Shown: positions 30,549-40,362, counted from the stretch's first letter. The stretch is 64,000 nt of DNA from Diacronema lutheri (GCA_019448385.1 JAGTXO010000033.1:201001-265000); one strand, 5' to 3'. A program made the numbers and translations. Notes: generated by a model from the sequence alone, not told the origin.

Positions 30549-31385
30549 TCATCGCAGTGAGCGCACCTCTTGGTGATCCCCCAACCTGGCCGTCCGCCGA
30601 AAGCTGCTGAGGACGACGTCGTGGGTGCGTCCCTCCCATTCGGTCGGCACGACGCGCTCCGCCTCTCGCACGCCCTCCGGCGCAAAGCCGCACGCGAGCA
30701 TCGCCTCGCGCAGACGCGGACGGAACGGGCGCGTGGCAAGGTCAGCCAGAACAAACCGCCCGTCCGGCCGCAGCACGCGCCGCACCACCGCCGCGACGTG
30801 CTCTGCGGCGCCAGCCTCGTAGATCACATCGGCAGCGACCACGAGCGAGTACTCGTGCGCCGGCCAGCGGTGCGGCTCGGTCCAGTCGAGCTGCGCACTG
30901 TCGACAAGGTGGCCCACGCCGTTCTCCACGGCCGACGCAAGCCCAAGCTCCACCGCCACCGGGTCGTGGTCGACAAGTGTCACGCGCGCAGCGCGGCCGG
31001 TGAGCGCGGCCGCGATGCCGCACAACCCGAGCCCCGCGCCGAGCTCGAGCACGGCGTCGCCGTCGGCCACACGGCCGCGCGCGCCGAGGTCCCGCGCGAG
31101 CCCGACCGCTGCCGGCCAGACCACGCCGTAATAGGGTGTGCGCCCGCCGAACGCCTCCTCGTGCTCGACGTACGCGTCGAGGAGCCGGTCGGCGCACGCG
31201 GGCGTGTAGAGCGTGATGGCCGCGTCGCGCGCGGTGGGCACGGCGAGCTCAGCGAGGCCAACGTGATGCACAACCAAGCGCATCGCCGCGCTCTCGCCCG
31301 CGCCGCCACGCAGCGCACGCGCGCGCGGCAGCGCGGCGGTCGTGAGCACCGCGGCGAGCCGGCCGGCGACCCGCATCGTGGGCAT
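30549..31385 (-). CDS. METTL21-type protein methyltransferase
   Basis: A single-exon frame of 278 residues from ATG at 31385. After about 50 residues comes a class I SAM-dependent methyltransferase of the METTL21/METTL23 (family 16) type: motif I LELGAGLGLCGIAAAL, an acidic VTLVDHDP for the ribose, DWTE, and the family's post-motif VAADVIYE (DxxY). Members methylate lysines of chaperones and elongation factors in the cytosol; the substrate here cannot be told. The N-terminus MPTMRVAGRLAAVLTTAALP could be a weak signal or transit peptide. It is divergent from MANF with only 42 bp between start codons. Confidence 0.82.
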   Translation of the reverse strand: MPTMRVAGRLAAVLTTAALPRARALRGGAGESAAMRLVVHHVGLAELAVPTARDAAITLYTPACADRLLDAYVEHEEAFGGRTPYYGVVWPAAVGLARDLGARGRVADGDAVLELGAGLGLCGIAAALTGRAARVTLVDHDPVAVELGLASAVENGVGHLVDSAQLDWTEPHRWPAHEYSLVVAADVIYEAGAAEHVAAVVRRVLRPDGRFVLADLATRPFRPRLREAMLACGFAPEGVREAERVVPTEWEGRTHDVVLSSFRRTARLGDHQEVRSLR

Positions 31386-31427
31386 TCCTTTTGCTGTTTA
31401 CAAAAACGGCGGCACGACACGTCAGCC
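31386..31427. promoter_or_regulatory. 42-bp divergent promoter region
   Basis: The start codons of the methyltransferase and MANF genes are 42 bp apart, with a T/A-rich patch (CCTTTTGCTGTTTACAAAAA). Both genes probably share a core promoter; 5' UTRs must be very short. Confidence 0.4.
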
Positions 31428-32116
31428 ATGGGCTCGATGCGCCGTCTGGGCGCGATCGCGGTGGCGGCCGCGCTGGTCGCGGCGGTGACGGGCGCAAAGG
31501 TGGACGAGTCGGAATGCGAGGGTGCGCGCGCGCGGCATTTGGCGCGCTGTTGACCGGTCGGCTGTGCCGCCTCGCGCACGTCGCTCGCCCGCCACACGGC
31601 CGCGCCATGCACTGACGCCTCCGCGCCACCGCGCCGCGCGCCGCGCCGCTTCGCGCCGCGCATCGCCGCGCGCCGCGCGCAGTGTGCATCGCTACGCTCG
31701 GCGAGATCGACGCGTCACTCACGTCGGACGAGCGCAAGGACGTGCTTAAGATCGAGGCCGCGATGCAAAAGTACTGCGACGGCGTGTCTGGAAAGAACAA
31801 GCAGATGTGCTACTACATGGGCATCGGCGACAAGATCTCGGGCTCGGCGGGCGGCGTGAAGCGGGAAATTAGCGGCAGCTTTGCGCGCGGGATCAACTCG
31901 AACCGCCTGTGCAAGCGGTTGAAGAAGATGGACCAGCAGATGTGCGAGCTCAAGTATGAGAAGCAGATCGACCTCGAGACCGTCGACCTCGCCAAGCTCA
32001 AAGTGAAGGAGCTGCGCAAGGTGATGGACGAGAAGAACATCGAGTGCGTCGGCTGCGCCGAGAAGGCAGACTTCATCCGCGCGATCAACAAGCACCTGGG
32101 CAAGGACGAGGTGTAG
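31428..32116 (+). CDS. MANF: MANF/CDNF-family ER-resident protein
   Basis: Two exons (31428-31521, 31683-32116) give 175 residues. A signal peptide covers about residues 1-23 (MRRLGAIAVAAALVAAVTGA within it). The intron splits CE/VC of the first cysteine pair. All eight cysteines of the family are present: C-x2-C at the start, KYC and MCYYMG, RLC and MCELKYEKQID, and a CVGC (CxxC) in the C-terminal SAP-like domain, which reads LKVKELRKVMDE. The C-terminus is KDEV, an ER-retention-like variant of the RTDL found in animal MANF. In animals MANF supports ER proteostasis, binds BiP and is secreted under stress. The identification is strong. Confidence 0.95.
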
Positions 32117-32366
32117 GCCGTGCGAGGCGTGTCGCGCGCCGGCCGTACGGCAAAACGCGTCTGCTCTAGCGGCCGCGAGGGGGTCTGCTGCCCGAAGCGC
32201 TGCAAGCGCAGCCCGCAACCTTTGGCCTTGCACGGCGCTCGCGCCTCCAGTCAGTCGCCACTCGCCCCTCTCTGTGAAGACATCGTGCCCTTGGTGATGA
32301 GAGTCGACGGCCACTCACGCAAGAAAGGCAAAAGTCAGTGAAAAGTGGAGCCCGCACGGCGCAAGA
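32117..32366. other. Intergenic gap, MANF to acyl-CoA-synthetase-like gene
   Basis: 250 bp between two genes on the same strand, presumably the MANF 3' UTR followed by the promoter of the next gene. A less GC-rich patch (about 32295-32345) precedes the ATG. No other feature seen. Confidence 0.4.
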
Positions 32367-33341
32367 ATGTCGGCGGAGATCGACGCGGCGCTCGACGCAG
32401 CACGCGCCGCGCTGGCGGGGACGGCGTACGCCGCGGCGTTTGCGGTGGAGGCGCGCGACGCGCCGTTCCTCGATTATTACTGCCCCGCCGCCGCGCCCGC
32501 GCCCGACGGCGGCGGCGCCGCCGCCGCCGCCGCCGAGCCCAAGCCGCTCGTGCGCGTGAGCTACACGCGCGGCGACTTTTTGGCGCTCGCCGCGCGCTGC
32601 GCGCGCGCGCTGCGCGCTCACGGCGTGGAGCGCGCGGGCGACGCGCACGCGCACTGGTTTACGGGCAACGCGCCCGAAGACCTCGCCTGCCGCCTCGCCG
32701 CCGTCATGCTCCGCTCGACGCCCGTCACGATCAACTGGCAGGCTGACTCGGCCGAGCGCGTCGCGCACAAGGCGCGCGCGACGCGCTCGCGCGTGCTCGT
32801 CGTCGACGCGGGCGTGACGGCGGGCGCGCTGGCGGAGGTGCGCGCGCTGCTCGGCGACGAGCTGCGCGTCCTTCACGCCGAGCAGCTTGCCGCGTACCCG
32901 CTCGACGGCCGCGGCGATGCGCCGGCGGCGCAGCCGCCGCCGCCTCCGCCCGCCGACGGCGACGACCGCATAGTCATCTTCACGTCGGGCACGACGGGGC
33001 TGCCCAAGGGTGTGCGGCTGAGCTATGGCTCGTACGCGTGCAACGCCGCCACCTTTGATGCCTTCCTCCACCTTGCCGACCCCGCCCTCCGCCTGCGCGC
33101 GCTCCTCACCAATCCGCTTCACCACACAAACTCAACCGCCATCGCCGACTGGGCGACGCGCCGGCCGAACGCAGCGATCGCGCTCGTGCGCGCGTACACG
33201 ACGGCGTACTGGCGGCTGCTCGTCGACGTCGCGGCGGACGCGCCGTACGGCGCCGCGCCCGGCGCCGCGCCCGACGCCGCCGCCGACGCGGCCGCGGCCG
33301 ACGCCGCCGCCGACGCGTCGGCGTCGGCGGCGGCGCGCGCC

Positions 33342-33374
<33 letters not shown>

Positions 33375-34590
33375 GCCGACGACGCGGCCGCGCTGGCGCC
33401 GGTCGACGCGGCGCTGCGCGACGCGCTCGCCACCGCCGCCGCGTCCGGCCTGCGCGTCGTCGCGCCACTCGTCTCGCGTCATCTCGACTTTGCCGCCGAG
33501 CTCGCGCGCGGCGCACGTCTTCCCGTCTCACGCGCCGCGCTCGCCGGCGCGGCAGGCGCGGCGCACGTGACGCTGCTGCTCGGCTCGGCGCCGGTTGGGC
33601 CGACGACCGTCGCGCGCTTGCAGCGCCTCGCCGGCGGCGCGCTCCCCATCGTGCGCTTCGGCTCAACGGAGACGTGCCTGCAGGTCGCGGGCACGCCGCT
33701 CGGCCGGCCGCGCGCACTCGCGCTCGGCGCCTTCCGCGCGGGCTGGAGGCACATGAACGCGGAGGGCGGCGCGCAGTGCGGCTATTACATTGGTCGCGCA
33801 CACCCGCCGTACACCGACGCAGCCGTCGTCCGCTCGACCGACCCGGCCGACAGCTCCTTCCTTGCGCCGTGCGCGGAGGGTGAGGCGGGCAGACTCGTCG
33901 CGCGCGGGCGCAACGTGATGGCGGGCTACGTGGGCGACGAGCGCGCGACGGCCGCGGCGATCGACGCGGCGACGGGCTGGTACCTCAACCTGGGCGACGT
34001 CTGCTTCTGGCTGCGCGCCGCCGACGGCGGGGTCGACCTTTACTGGTTGACGCGCGAGAGCACGCTGCTCATCCGTGGCGGCGCGAACTATGCCTACGAG
34101 CAGCTCGCGGCGGAGCTTGGTGAGTTCGCGGCGCGCACGGCGGGCGTGCCGCGCGCCGAGCTCGGCGTCGAGGTCGTTGGCCTCCGCCTCGCCTCGGAGC
34201 ACGAGGACGAGTGCTGCGTCGCGCTCGAATTGAAATCGGACGGCGCGCGCGCGCGCGCCGCCGCGCTCGCGTGCGCGCTGCTCGTCGACGCGCGCGCGGC
34301 GCGCGGCGGCGTCTCGAAGGGCGCGCGACCCGACCGCGTGAGCGTCGGCGCGCTCGCCGTGCCGCGCAACTTTAAGGGCGCCGTGCTGCACAAGGAGCTC
34401 GCCGCCGCGTGGCGCGTGCGCGCCGCGCCGCGCCGCGCCGCGCCGCGGCCGCCGCGCCGTGCGTGCGCGGCGTGCGCGCCGCGGCGTGGCGCGCGCGCTC
34501 ACACGCGCCGCGCGCGCCGCGCGCCGCGGCGCACAGGAGGCGATCGCGCGCGATCCGCGCTTCGGGCTCGATGTGCCCGTCCAGCCGTGA
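32367..34590 (+). CDS. AMP-binding (acyl-CoA synthetase-like) enzyme
   Basis: Two exons (32367-34415, 34537-34590) give about 700 residues. The adenylate-forming superfamily motif FTSGTTGLPKGVRLSY is near residue 210; FGSTETCLQ and WYLNLGDVCFW follow, the latter the A7-type Asp motif, then LLIRGGANYAYEQLAAEL and a C-terminal catalytic lysine segment VPRNFKGAVLHKEL. The last exon encodes EAIARDPRFGLDVPVQP. An Asp/Ala-rich insert (about 290-335) is low complexity. The enzyme should activate a carboxylic acid with ATP to acyl-AMP and pass it to CoA; the acid (fatty or aromatic) cannot be told. No organelle or PTS1 signal is evident. The intron is GTGCGC...CACAG. Confidence 0.82.
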
Positions 34591-34779
34591 CGCGCTGTGC
34601 GACCCGTCTTCGAGCGCGAGCGATACGCCCGCGCGCCTTTTCGACCGAGAGCGAGAAGACTCGCGTTCCTTGCACTCATCGGCCCCTGCTCACTGGCCGC
34701 TGGCCGCGGCGCGGGACCGCGTTGTTAGCAGCTCGCTGGGCGCGGCGCGCTCCCGCGGCGCGCTCGGCTACGCAACAAT
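34591..34779. other. Convergent intergenic gap
   Basis: 189 bp between the stops of the AMP-binding gene and the EEP hydrolase gene, holding both 3' UTRs. Nothing else seen. Confidence 0.4.
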
Positions 34780-35976
34780 TTACACCGCGGTCGCAGTCGG
34801 AGGCCGGTTGTCCCCCGCTGAGTCGAGCAACAGACGCGCGACGACGGCGGCATGGTCGGTCGCCAAAAGGCCGGTGCGTGCGTGCCGAGGGCGCAGCGCC
34901 TCGCACGCGCCGTCGAAACGAACCGCGCCGCCGCCACCGCCGTCCTCGCCGCCCGCCGCGAGCAGCCACGCGTGGTCGACCGTCCGGCCGCCATGCGTCC
35001 GCGGCCACGCGCCCGCGCGGCGCGGCGCGAGGTCGGCGGGCGCACCGGGCGCCCAGCCGTTGATGGCGGCCGGCGCGCCCGGCTCGGTAAGCGCGCCAAC
35101 GAGTGCCGCCCACTCGCCCTCGCCCTCACTTTCGCCACCGCCAGTGCCGCCGTCGCCGTCGCGCCCGCCGCAGCCGGCCGGCGGCGCCACGTTGAAGTCG
35201 CCGCACAGGACGAGCGCGCATGCGCGCTCGGGGGGCGCGCGCGCGAGCGCGCCGCGCGCCGCGCCGCCTAGCTCAGCGAGCTGCGCCGTCTTGGCGCATC
35301 CCGACCGCTTGTCGAGGTGCGCGACGCAGATGACCACCGGACTTGCCGCGCCCGGCGGGTGCACGAGCGCGACGAGCGCGCCCTTGCGGTTGAGGCGCTC
35401 GCGCGTGCGCGCAAAGGTGAGCGAGCGCACCGTGTCGAGTGGCCATCGGCTGAAGAGCGCCAGTCCAGAGTTGTGCCCGAAGAAGCGCGGGAGCGACGCG
35501 TCGGGCGCCGAGCGGTGCAACAGGCCGGCCGCTGCCATGCGCTCGGCGAAGCGCGCCCACGCGCCGCGCAGGACGAGCGGGCCGACGCGCAGCACGAAGA
35601 GCTCCTGCACGCTGACGATGTCCGCGCCCGCGAGCGCGTCCGCGATCGCGTCGAGCCGCGCGCCAAACGGCACCATGGGCATGAGCGCGGGCGCGCGCGG
35701 TGGCGCGCGGCGCCAGCACGCGCGCGGCGAAGGGACGAGCGATCGGAGCGCGGCGAAGTGGTGGCACCAGACATTCACCGAGACGAGCCGCACGGCGTGC
35801 GGCAGCGGCGTCGGCGGCTGCAGCGACGCGGCGGGCAGCGCGGCGGCGGGCGGCGCATCGGAGGCCGGCGCGGCGCCGGCCGGCGCGGCTACATTGCGCG
35901 CACCTGGCGCGTCGCGCGCGGCCGTCGTGTCGTGCGCGCGCAAAAGCGGCGTGCGCGCATCCGAGGGCGGCGCCAT
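34780..35976 (-). CDS. Endonuclease/exonuclease/phosphatase (EEP) family hydrolase
   Basis: A single-exon frame of 398 residues starting MAPPSDARTPLLRAHD. The EEP fold is shown by LVSVNVWCHH (first metal-ligand Asn), IVSVQELF (metal-binding Glu), GHNSGLALFSRWPL, CVAHLDKR, VLCGDFNVAPP (the D-x-N motif) and the terminal TVDHAW with LLATDHAAVVA. The S-x-H in SDH appears here as TDH. The layout is that of neutral sphingomyelinase/DNase-I-like enzymes: divalent-metal-dependent phosphodiesterases. Substrate (lipid, nucleic acid or nucleotide) is not decidable. The N-terminal 55 residues are Ala/Pro-rich and contain a LLRAHD-type dileucine-like sequence. Confidence 0.82.
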   Translation of the reverse strand: MAPPSDARTPLLRAHDTTAARDAPGARNVAAPAGAAPASDAPPAAALPAASLQPPTPLPHAVRLVSVNVWCHHFAALRSLVPSPRACWRRAPPRAPALMPMVPFGARLDAIADALAGADIVSVQELFVLRVGPLVLRGAWARFAERMAAAGLLHRSAPDASLPRFFGHNSGLALFSRWPLDTVRSLTFARTRERLNRKGALVALVHPPGAASPVVICVAHLDKRSGCAKTAQLAELGGAARGALARAPPERACALVLCGDFNVAPPAGCGGRDGDGGTGGGESEGEGEWAALVGALTEPGAPAAINGWAPGAPADLAPRRAGAWPRTHGGRTVDHAWLLAAGGEDGGGGGAVRFDGACEALRPRHARTGLLATDHAAVVARLLLDSAGDNRPPTATAV

Positions 35977-36673
35977 CGTGGCCACGAATATTTAAATGCG
36001 CTCCGCGCGCCCCGCCGCCCCTGCCCATCGACTGCGCCGGCACCGCGAACAACGTACTTTTCGCCCCGGTCGGTGGGTTTGGGGGTGGCGGGGCGCGCGC
36101 GCACGGCCGCACGAGCGACGGCGGCGTGGCCTTCTCTACGACGAAACCTTCGCTTGCGACGGCTGCGCCCTCGCGCTCTGCTGGCCGCGCTCCGCGCGCC
36201 CCGCCGCCCCTGCCCATCGACTGCGCCGGCACCGCGAACAACGTACTTTTCGCCCCGGTCGGTGGGTTTGGGGATGGCGGGGCGCGCGTGCGCGGCCACG
36301 CGGCCAGCATCGCGGCGCTTGCCACGCTGGCGGCGGGTGGCGGTACGCTTCGCGGCGGCGGCAGGGGGCTGCGACGCGGCGGGGAGGGCGGCGGCTCGCT
36401 GGCGGCGGGCGTCGCGCTCTGCAGCGGCGGCGGGCGGCTTGGCGACGTGGCAGGCGGCGGCTCGGGGGTGGCGGTCGTCGCCGACGATCTTCGGGCCTCG
36501 GCGTGCGCGTGCGCGTCGGCCGGTGGTGTGATTGACGGCGGCCACCGGTGCGGCGGCGCGCGGGCGGCGGCGCGCGGTGGCTAGGCGCGAGTGGGCCTTT
36601 GGGCCTGCTCCGCCTGGCGCCTCGCTGCGCACTTCCTGACCCCATCTGTTGACCCGTCGGAAAGCGTCGTTAG
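35977..36673. other. Intergenic region with tandem duplication and dispersed repeat B
   Basis: This stretch upstream of the Fanzor gene contains the 189-bp-period tandem duplication, a Gly/Ala-codon-like GC-rich segment (36300-36530) open in some frames but without a good start, and dispersed repeat B. I could not support a gene here. It may contain the promoter and 5' exon(s) of the Fanzor gene. Confidence 0.45.
35998..36298. repeat. Tandem direct duplication, 189-bp period
   Basis: The segments 35999-36100 and 36188-36289 are nearly identical over about 100 bp (shared core GCGAACAACGTACTTTTCGC), differing for example by G versus A in GGGGGTGG/GGGGATGG. The 85 bp between them differ. Both copies lie just upstream of the EEP gene start. 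Confidence 0.85.
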
Positions 36674-36675
36674 TA
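36538..36675 (-). repeat. Dispersed repeat, copy B
   Basis: This 138-bp segment is the inverted, nearly identical partner of 14511-14662. It ends exactly at the start of a TATAAAA sequence (36674-36680) and abuts the open frame of the Fanzor gene. Confidence 0.85.
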
Positions 36676-36680
36676 TAAAA
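36674..36680 (+). promoter_or_regulatory. TATAAAA box candidate upstream of the Fanzor frame
   Basis: A consensus TATAAAA is rare in so GC-rich a sequence. It sits at the junction of dispersed repeat B and the Fanzor reading frame, and would place transcription start near 36705. Confidence 0.4.
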
Positions 36681-37003
36681 GTTGGTCTCCCCGAGGAAGA
36701 GAGCTAAAGGACGGCCTCCGGAGGCGTCTTCCACAACTGCCGCCGCGCCCGGTCGGGCTGCTCGTCGCCGACCGGCCGACGGACGACTCGCGCCCGGCCG
36801 CGCTCGTGCGCTACGACTTTGCGCCGCTCGACGCGGACGTGGCCGTCGCGGTCGGCGCGCATGCCGTCGCGCTGGCCAGTGCGATCTGGCCGCTGCTCGC
36901 GGCCGAGGGGGAGCCGCGGCCATCGCCCGTCGTGCGCTCGCAGCCGCGCGGCGGCGACGATGGCGCGCGTGCGCTCGCAACGTTCGCGTGCCTCGACGCG
37001 CTG

Positions 37004-40000
37004 ATGACCGCCAGCGTCGGCGCGCACGGCCTCGCGGGCGGCGCGGGCATGCTGCCCGCGCTGGTCGCGCGAGGCGCCGCGGCCGCCCAGCGCGAGCGGC
37101 AGCTGCGCGCGGCCGCCGAGAGGCTGGGCGGCACGGTCGCTGGGTGGCCGGACACGGGCGCGAGCGCGGCGGGCGCGAGCGTCGACGAGGAGGCGCGCAC
37201 GTACGAGGTCGAGGCGGTCGTCGACGAGCGCCGCAAGGCGGGCAAGAAGGTGACGTTCCAGTTCCGGATCAGGTGGCGGGGCTACGACGAGAGCGCCGAC
37301 ACGTGGGAGCCTGAGGCCAACGTGAGCAGCGACCTCGTCGCCCAGTTCCGCAAGACGCGCGACGAGCAGAAGCGGCGCGCGGGCGTATCGGGCAGCGGCA
37401 GCGGCGGCGCGGGCGCGGCGTCGGCATTGGCGTCGGCGCCGCTTCGCGCGCACGGCGAGTCGGGCGCCGCGGGCAAGCGCGCCGCGGCGGGTGCCGCCGC
37501 GAGCGCGCGCGACGCCGCGGGCGCGCGCGCGCCGAGCGTTCCCCGCGCGCGCGGCGTCGAGCGCGCGCGCGTGGACGAGCCCGCTGCGCCGAGCGCGCGC
37601 GCCGCCGGCGGCGCGACGGCGCGCACGCGCGGCAGCGTGCTCCCGGGCTTCGTGGTCAAGCGCTCGACGCTCAACGCGGGGCCGCAGGCGGTGACGGCGC
37701 AGCCCGGTGCGCGGAAGGAGCTGCGGCGCATCGCGGCGGCCGTGCACAGGCTCACGACACAGGCGTACCGCGTCATCAACAAGGTGGTGCGCGACGAGGC
37801 TGCGGTGGCGAGCGCGCAGGCCGTCGGCGCGGCGTCGGGCGGCCCGTCGACCAGCGTGCACACGTCGACCACGATGGACAAGGGAACCGTCCGTGCGATC
37901 TTCTCGGCCATCGGCTGGCACAAGGACGAGAGCACGTACGGTGCAGCGCCCCGAGGCAAGCCCGCCGAGCAAGCCGCCGCGCAGACCAAGGCGGCGACGG
38001 CGCGCGCCGTCGGCGAGATGGCCGAGGGCGTCCAGCCCGTCTGCGCGGTGGGCCTCACGGAGATCCTCGAGGCGGAGGCGACGCAGGTGTCCACCGCGTG
38101 CCTGATGCATCCATCGCGCGTCGTGAACGGGCTGCTCCGCGACGTCGTCCGCGCGGCAGTCGAGCGCGACGAGGCGCTCGTCGCGCTGCCCGAGATGCAG
38201 CGAAACGCGCGCGTGCGCGAGCTGTGCGAGCGGCTGCTGCGCGGCGACGTGGAGGGCGCGCGCGTCGGCTGCCCCGCCGCGCTCGACCGCCACCTGCCCG
38301 ACATGGTCCTCCACAAGATCGACTACAAGTGCACGCCCACGAAAAGGTGGAACTACGACCGGCACACGACGCGCTACTTCCTCGTGCAGATCCGCACCCT
38401 GCAGCACGTGGCCGAGGGGCAGGCGCTGCTCTGCCGGCTCGCGCACATCCACACGCAGCTGACCGGACGGCCGCCGCGGTACAATGTGGCGCCGCTGCGC
38501 ACGCACAATGTGCGCGCGAGGCGTGGCTGCCGCTGCCGCCGCCGAGCGCCCAAGCGCGCGCGCCGCCGCCGTGCGCGCCGCCCCGCGGCCAGGTTGGTCA
38601 CGCGCCCGCGCGCTCGCGCGCCGCGCGCTGCGCGCAGGTGCCGCGCAACGTGCGCCTCGCCGCGAGCGCCATCTGGGTGACGCTTTCGGATGACGAGCGC
38701 AAGGAGCTGCGCGCGCGGCTCAAGGCGCTGGACCTGCGCGACCACGATGGCGAGCCGATCAAGTGGACAGGCACAAACGGCAACACCCCGCCGATGTCGG
38801 ACGTGCGCGTCAGGTACGCCGTCTTTGCGACGCGCTTCGACATCTCCAACCGCGTCTTCGACTACGCCGGGCGCGAGCGGCCGCCGGCCGATCTGCCGTG
38901 GCACGCGCGGCGCTCGTGGGTTGGCCTCGCGCCGCTGCCGCGCGTGCCGCTCCCGGGCCGGCAGCCCGTCAAGTCGGTGGTGACAGATGGCGTCGCCGTG
39001 CACGCCGTCGGGACCGTCCTCGTGCCGAAGGCGCAGGCGCCGGCCGGCGGCTCGGGCGTCCTGCACCGCTGGCGCCGGCCGGACGGGCGCATCGCCGTCG
39101 CGCTCGGCTCCGAGCTGCGGCGGGCGATCGACGTCGAGGCGGCGGTCGTCGTCGCGGCCGACCCGAACATGGGCAACATCACCACCTACTCTGCGCACGT
39201 CGGGCGGGCGGCCGTCTGGCGGCAGTTCACGCAGCGCGCGCGCGCGCGCGCCGCGGGCTTTGCGCGCGAGACGGCCAAGACCAACGCGGCGCGGCGGCGC
39301 GTGCGCAAGGACGGGCGCGGCGAGGAGTTCAGCGTGGAGGCGGACGAGGCGCGGCTTGGCGAGGCGCACAGCGCCAAGGTGCTCGGCGAGGGCGAGTTCC
39401 ACGCCTTCCACCGCGAGAGCGCGCGGGTGCGCGAGCGCGCCGCCGAGCACGTGTACGACGCGCCGGCGCGCCGGAAGGAGCGCTGGCGGCGCGACAGCGG
39501 CGGGCGGTCCAACGCGGCGCGCGTCGCCGAGGCGCTCATCGCGGCGCACTGTGTCGACGGCGTGACGCGCGACCGGCTGCTCGTGTGCGTGGGCAAGTGG
39601 CTGCGCGACCACAAGGGCGCGCAGCCCAAGGGCGCGCCGCCCGCCTTCCAGGTGGGGCTGCTGCGCGAGCTGCGGCGGCGCGGCGTCGCGGCCGTCTTCG
39701 TGCCCGAGCCGTACACGTCGATGCACTGCTCGATGCCGCGGCTCGCCAAGGGCGGCAGGCTGCAGCGCTGCGGCGCGGAGCTCGCGCAGAACCCGCGCCT
39801 GCCCGTGGCAAAGGGCGGCACGCGCACGGTGCACGCGCTCGTCATCTGCCCGGCGTGCAACGGCGGCAAGAAGCCCGTGCACCGCGACTACAACGCCGCG
39901 CGCAACATCTTCTACGACGTGCACGACATGGCGGCGCACGCGGCCGGGCGCGACACCACGTCGACGCCTGAGCGCTTTGCCCTCGTGCTCGCCTGGTGGG

Positions 40001-40362
40001 CGCGCGGCGAGGTGTGGGAGCGTGAGGAGCGCATGGTGCACGGCGAGGGCGACGACTGCGACGACGAGTGCGACGGCGACGACGAGGGCGACGACGAGGG
40101 CGACGACGACGACGACGACGATGGCAGCGGCGACGGCGGCGGCGGCGAGGGCGACGCCGACGGCGACGGCGACGGAGGCGGCGGCGGCGACGACGACGAT
40201 GACGGCGGGGGAGGCGGCGGCGGCGACGGCGGTGGCGACGACGGCGGCGGGCGCGGCGGCGGTGGCGGCGGCGGCTCTCGCGCCCGCACCCCCGCCCGCG
40301 GAGCTGCCAGCGCCAGTGCCGGCGGCGGCAGCGCGCGCGGGCCGAAGCGCGGCCGGCGTTGA
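37004..40362 (+). CDS. Chromodomain-Fanzor (eukaryotic TnpB-like RuvC nuclease)
   Basis: Two exons (to 38509; 38638-40362) join in phase across a GTGCGC...GCGCAG intron. The first in-frame ATG is 37004 (1076 residues), but the frame is open from 36674, so the true start is unsure. Residues 67-115 form an HP1-like chromodomain: TYEVEAVVDERRKAGK, then FRIRWRGYDESADTWEPEAN, with all three cage aromatics (Y67, W91, Y94). The C-terminal half is Fanzor/TnpB: RuvC-I VVVAADPNMGN (D677), RuvC-II VFVPEPYTSMHCS (E859), a CPAC knuckle and RuvC-III VHRDYNAARNIF (D919). The first zinc knuckle looks incomplete (CSMP). A long Asp/Gly-rich tail ends in the basic RGPKRGRR. Fanzors are RNA-guided DNA endonucleases in the nucleus, often carried by transposons; no other transposase is seen here. 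The triad is intact. Confidence 0.85.
40040..40340 (+). repeat. Asp/Gly low-complexity coding tract
   Basis: About 300 bp of GAC/GGC/GGT codon repeats encode the acidic then glycine-rich tail of the Fanzor protein. Its trinucleotide nature makes length change in frame likely. Confidence 0.8.

Noticed and set aside
36274-36530. Possible short gene from ATG at 36275
   Set aside because: The frame yields only Ala/Arg/Trp-rich sequence typical of GC-rich noncoding DNA, and another frame is equally open.
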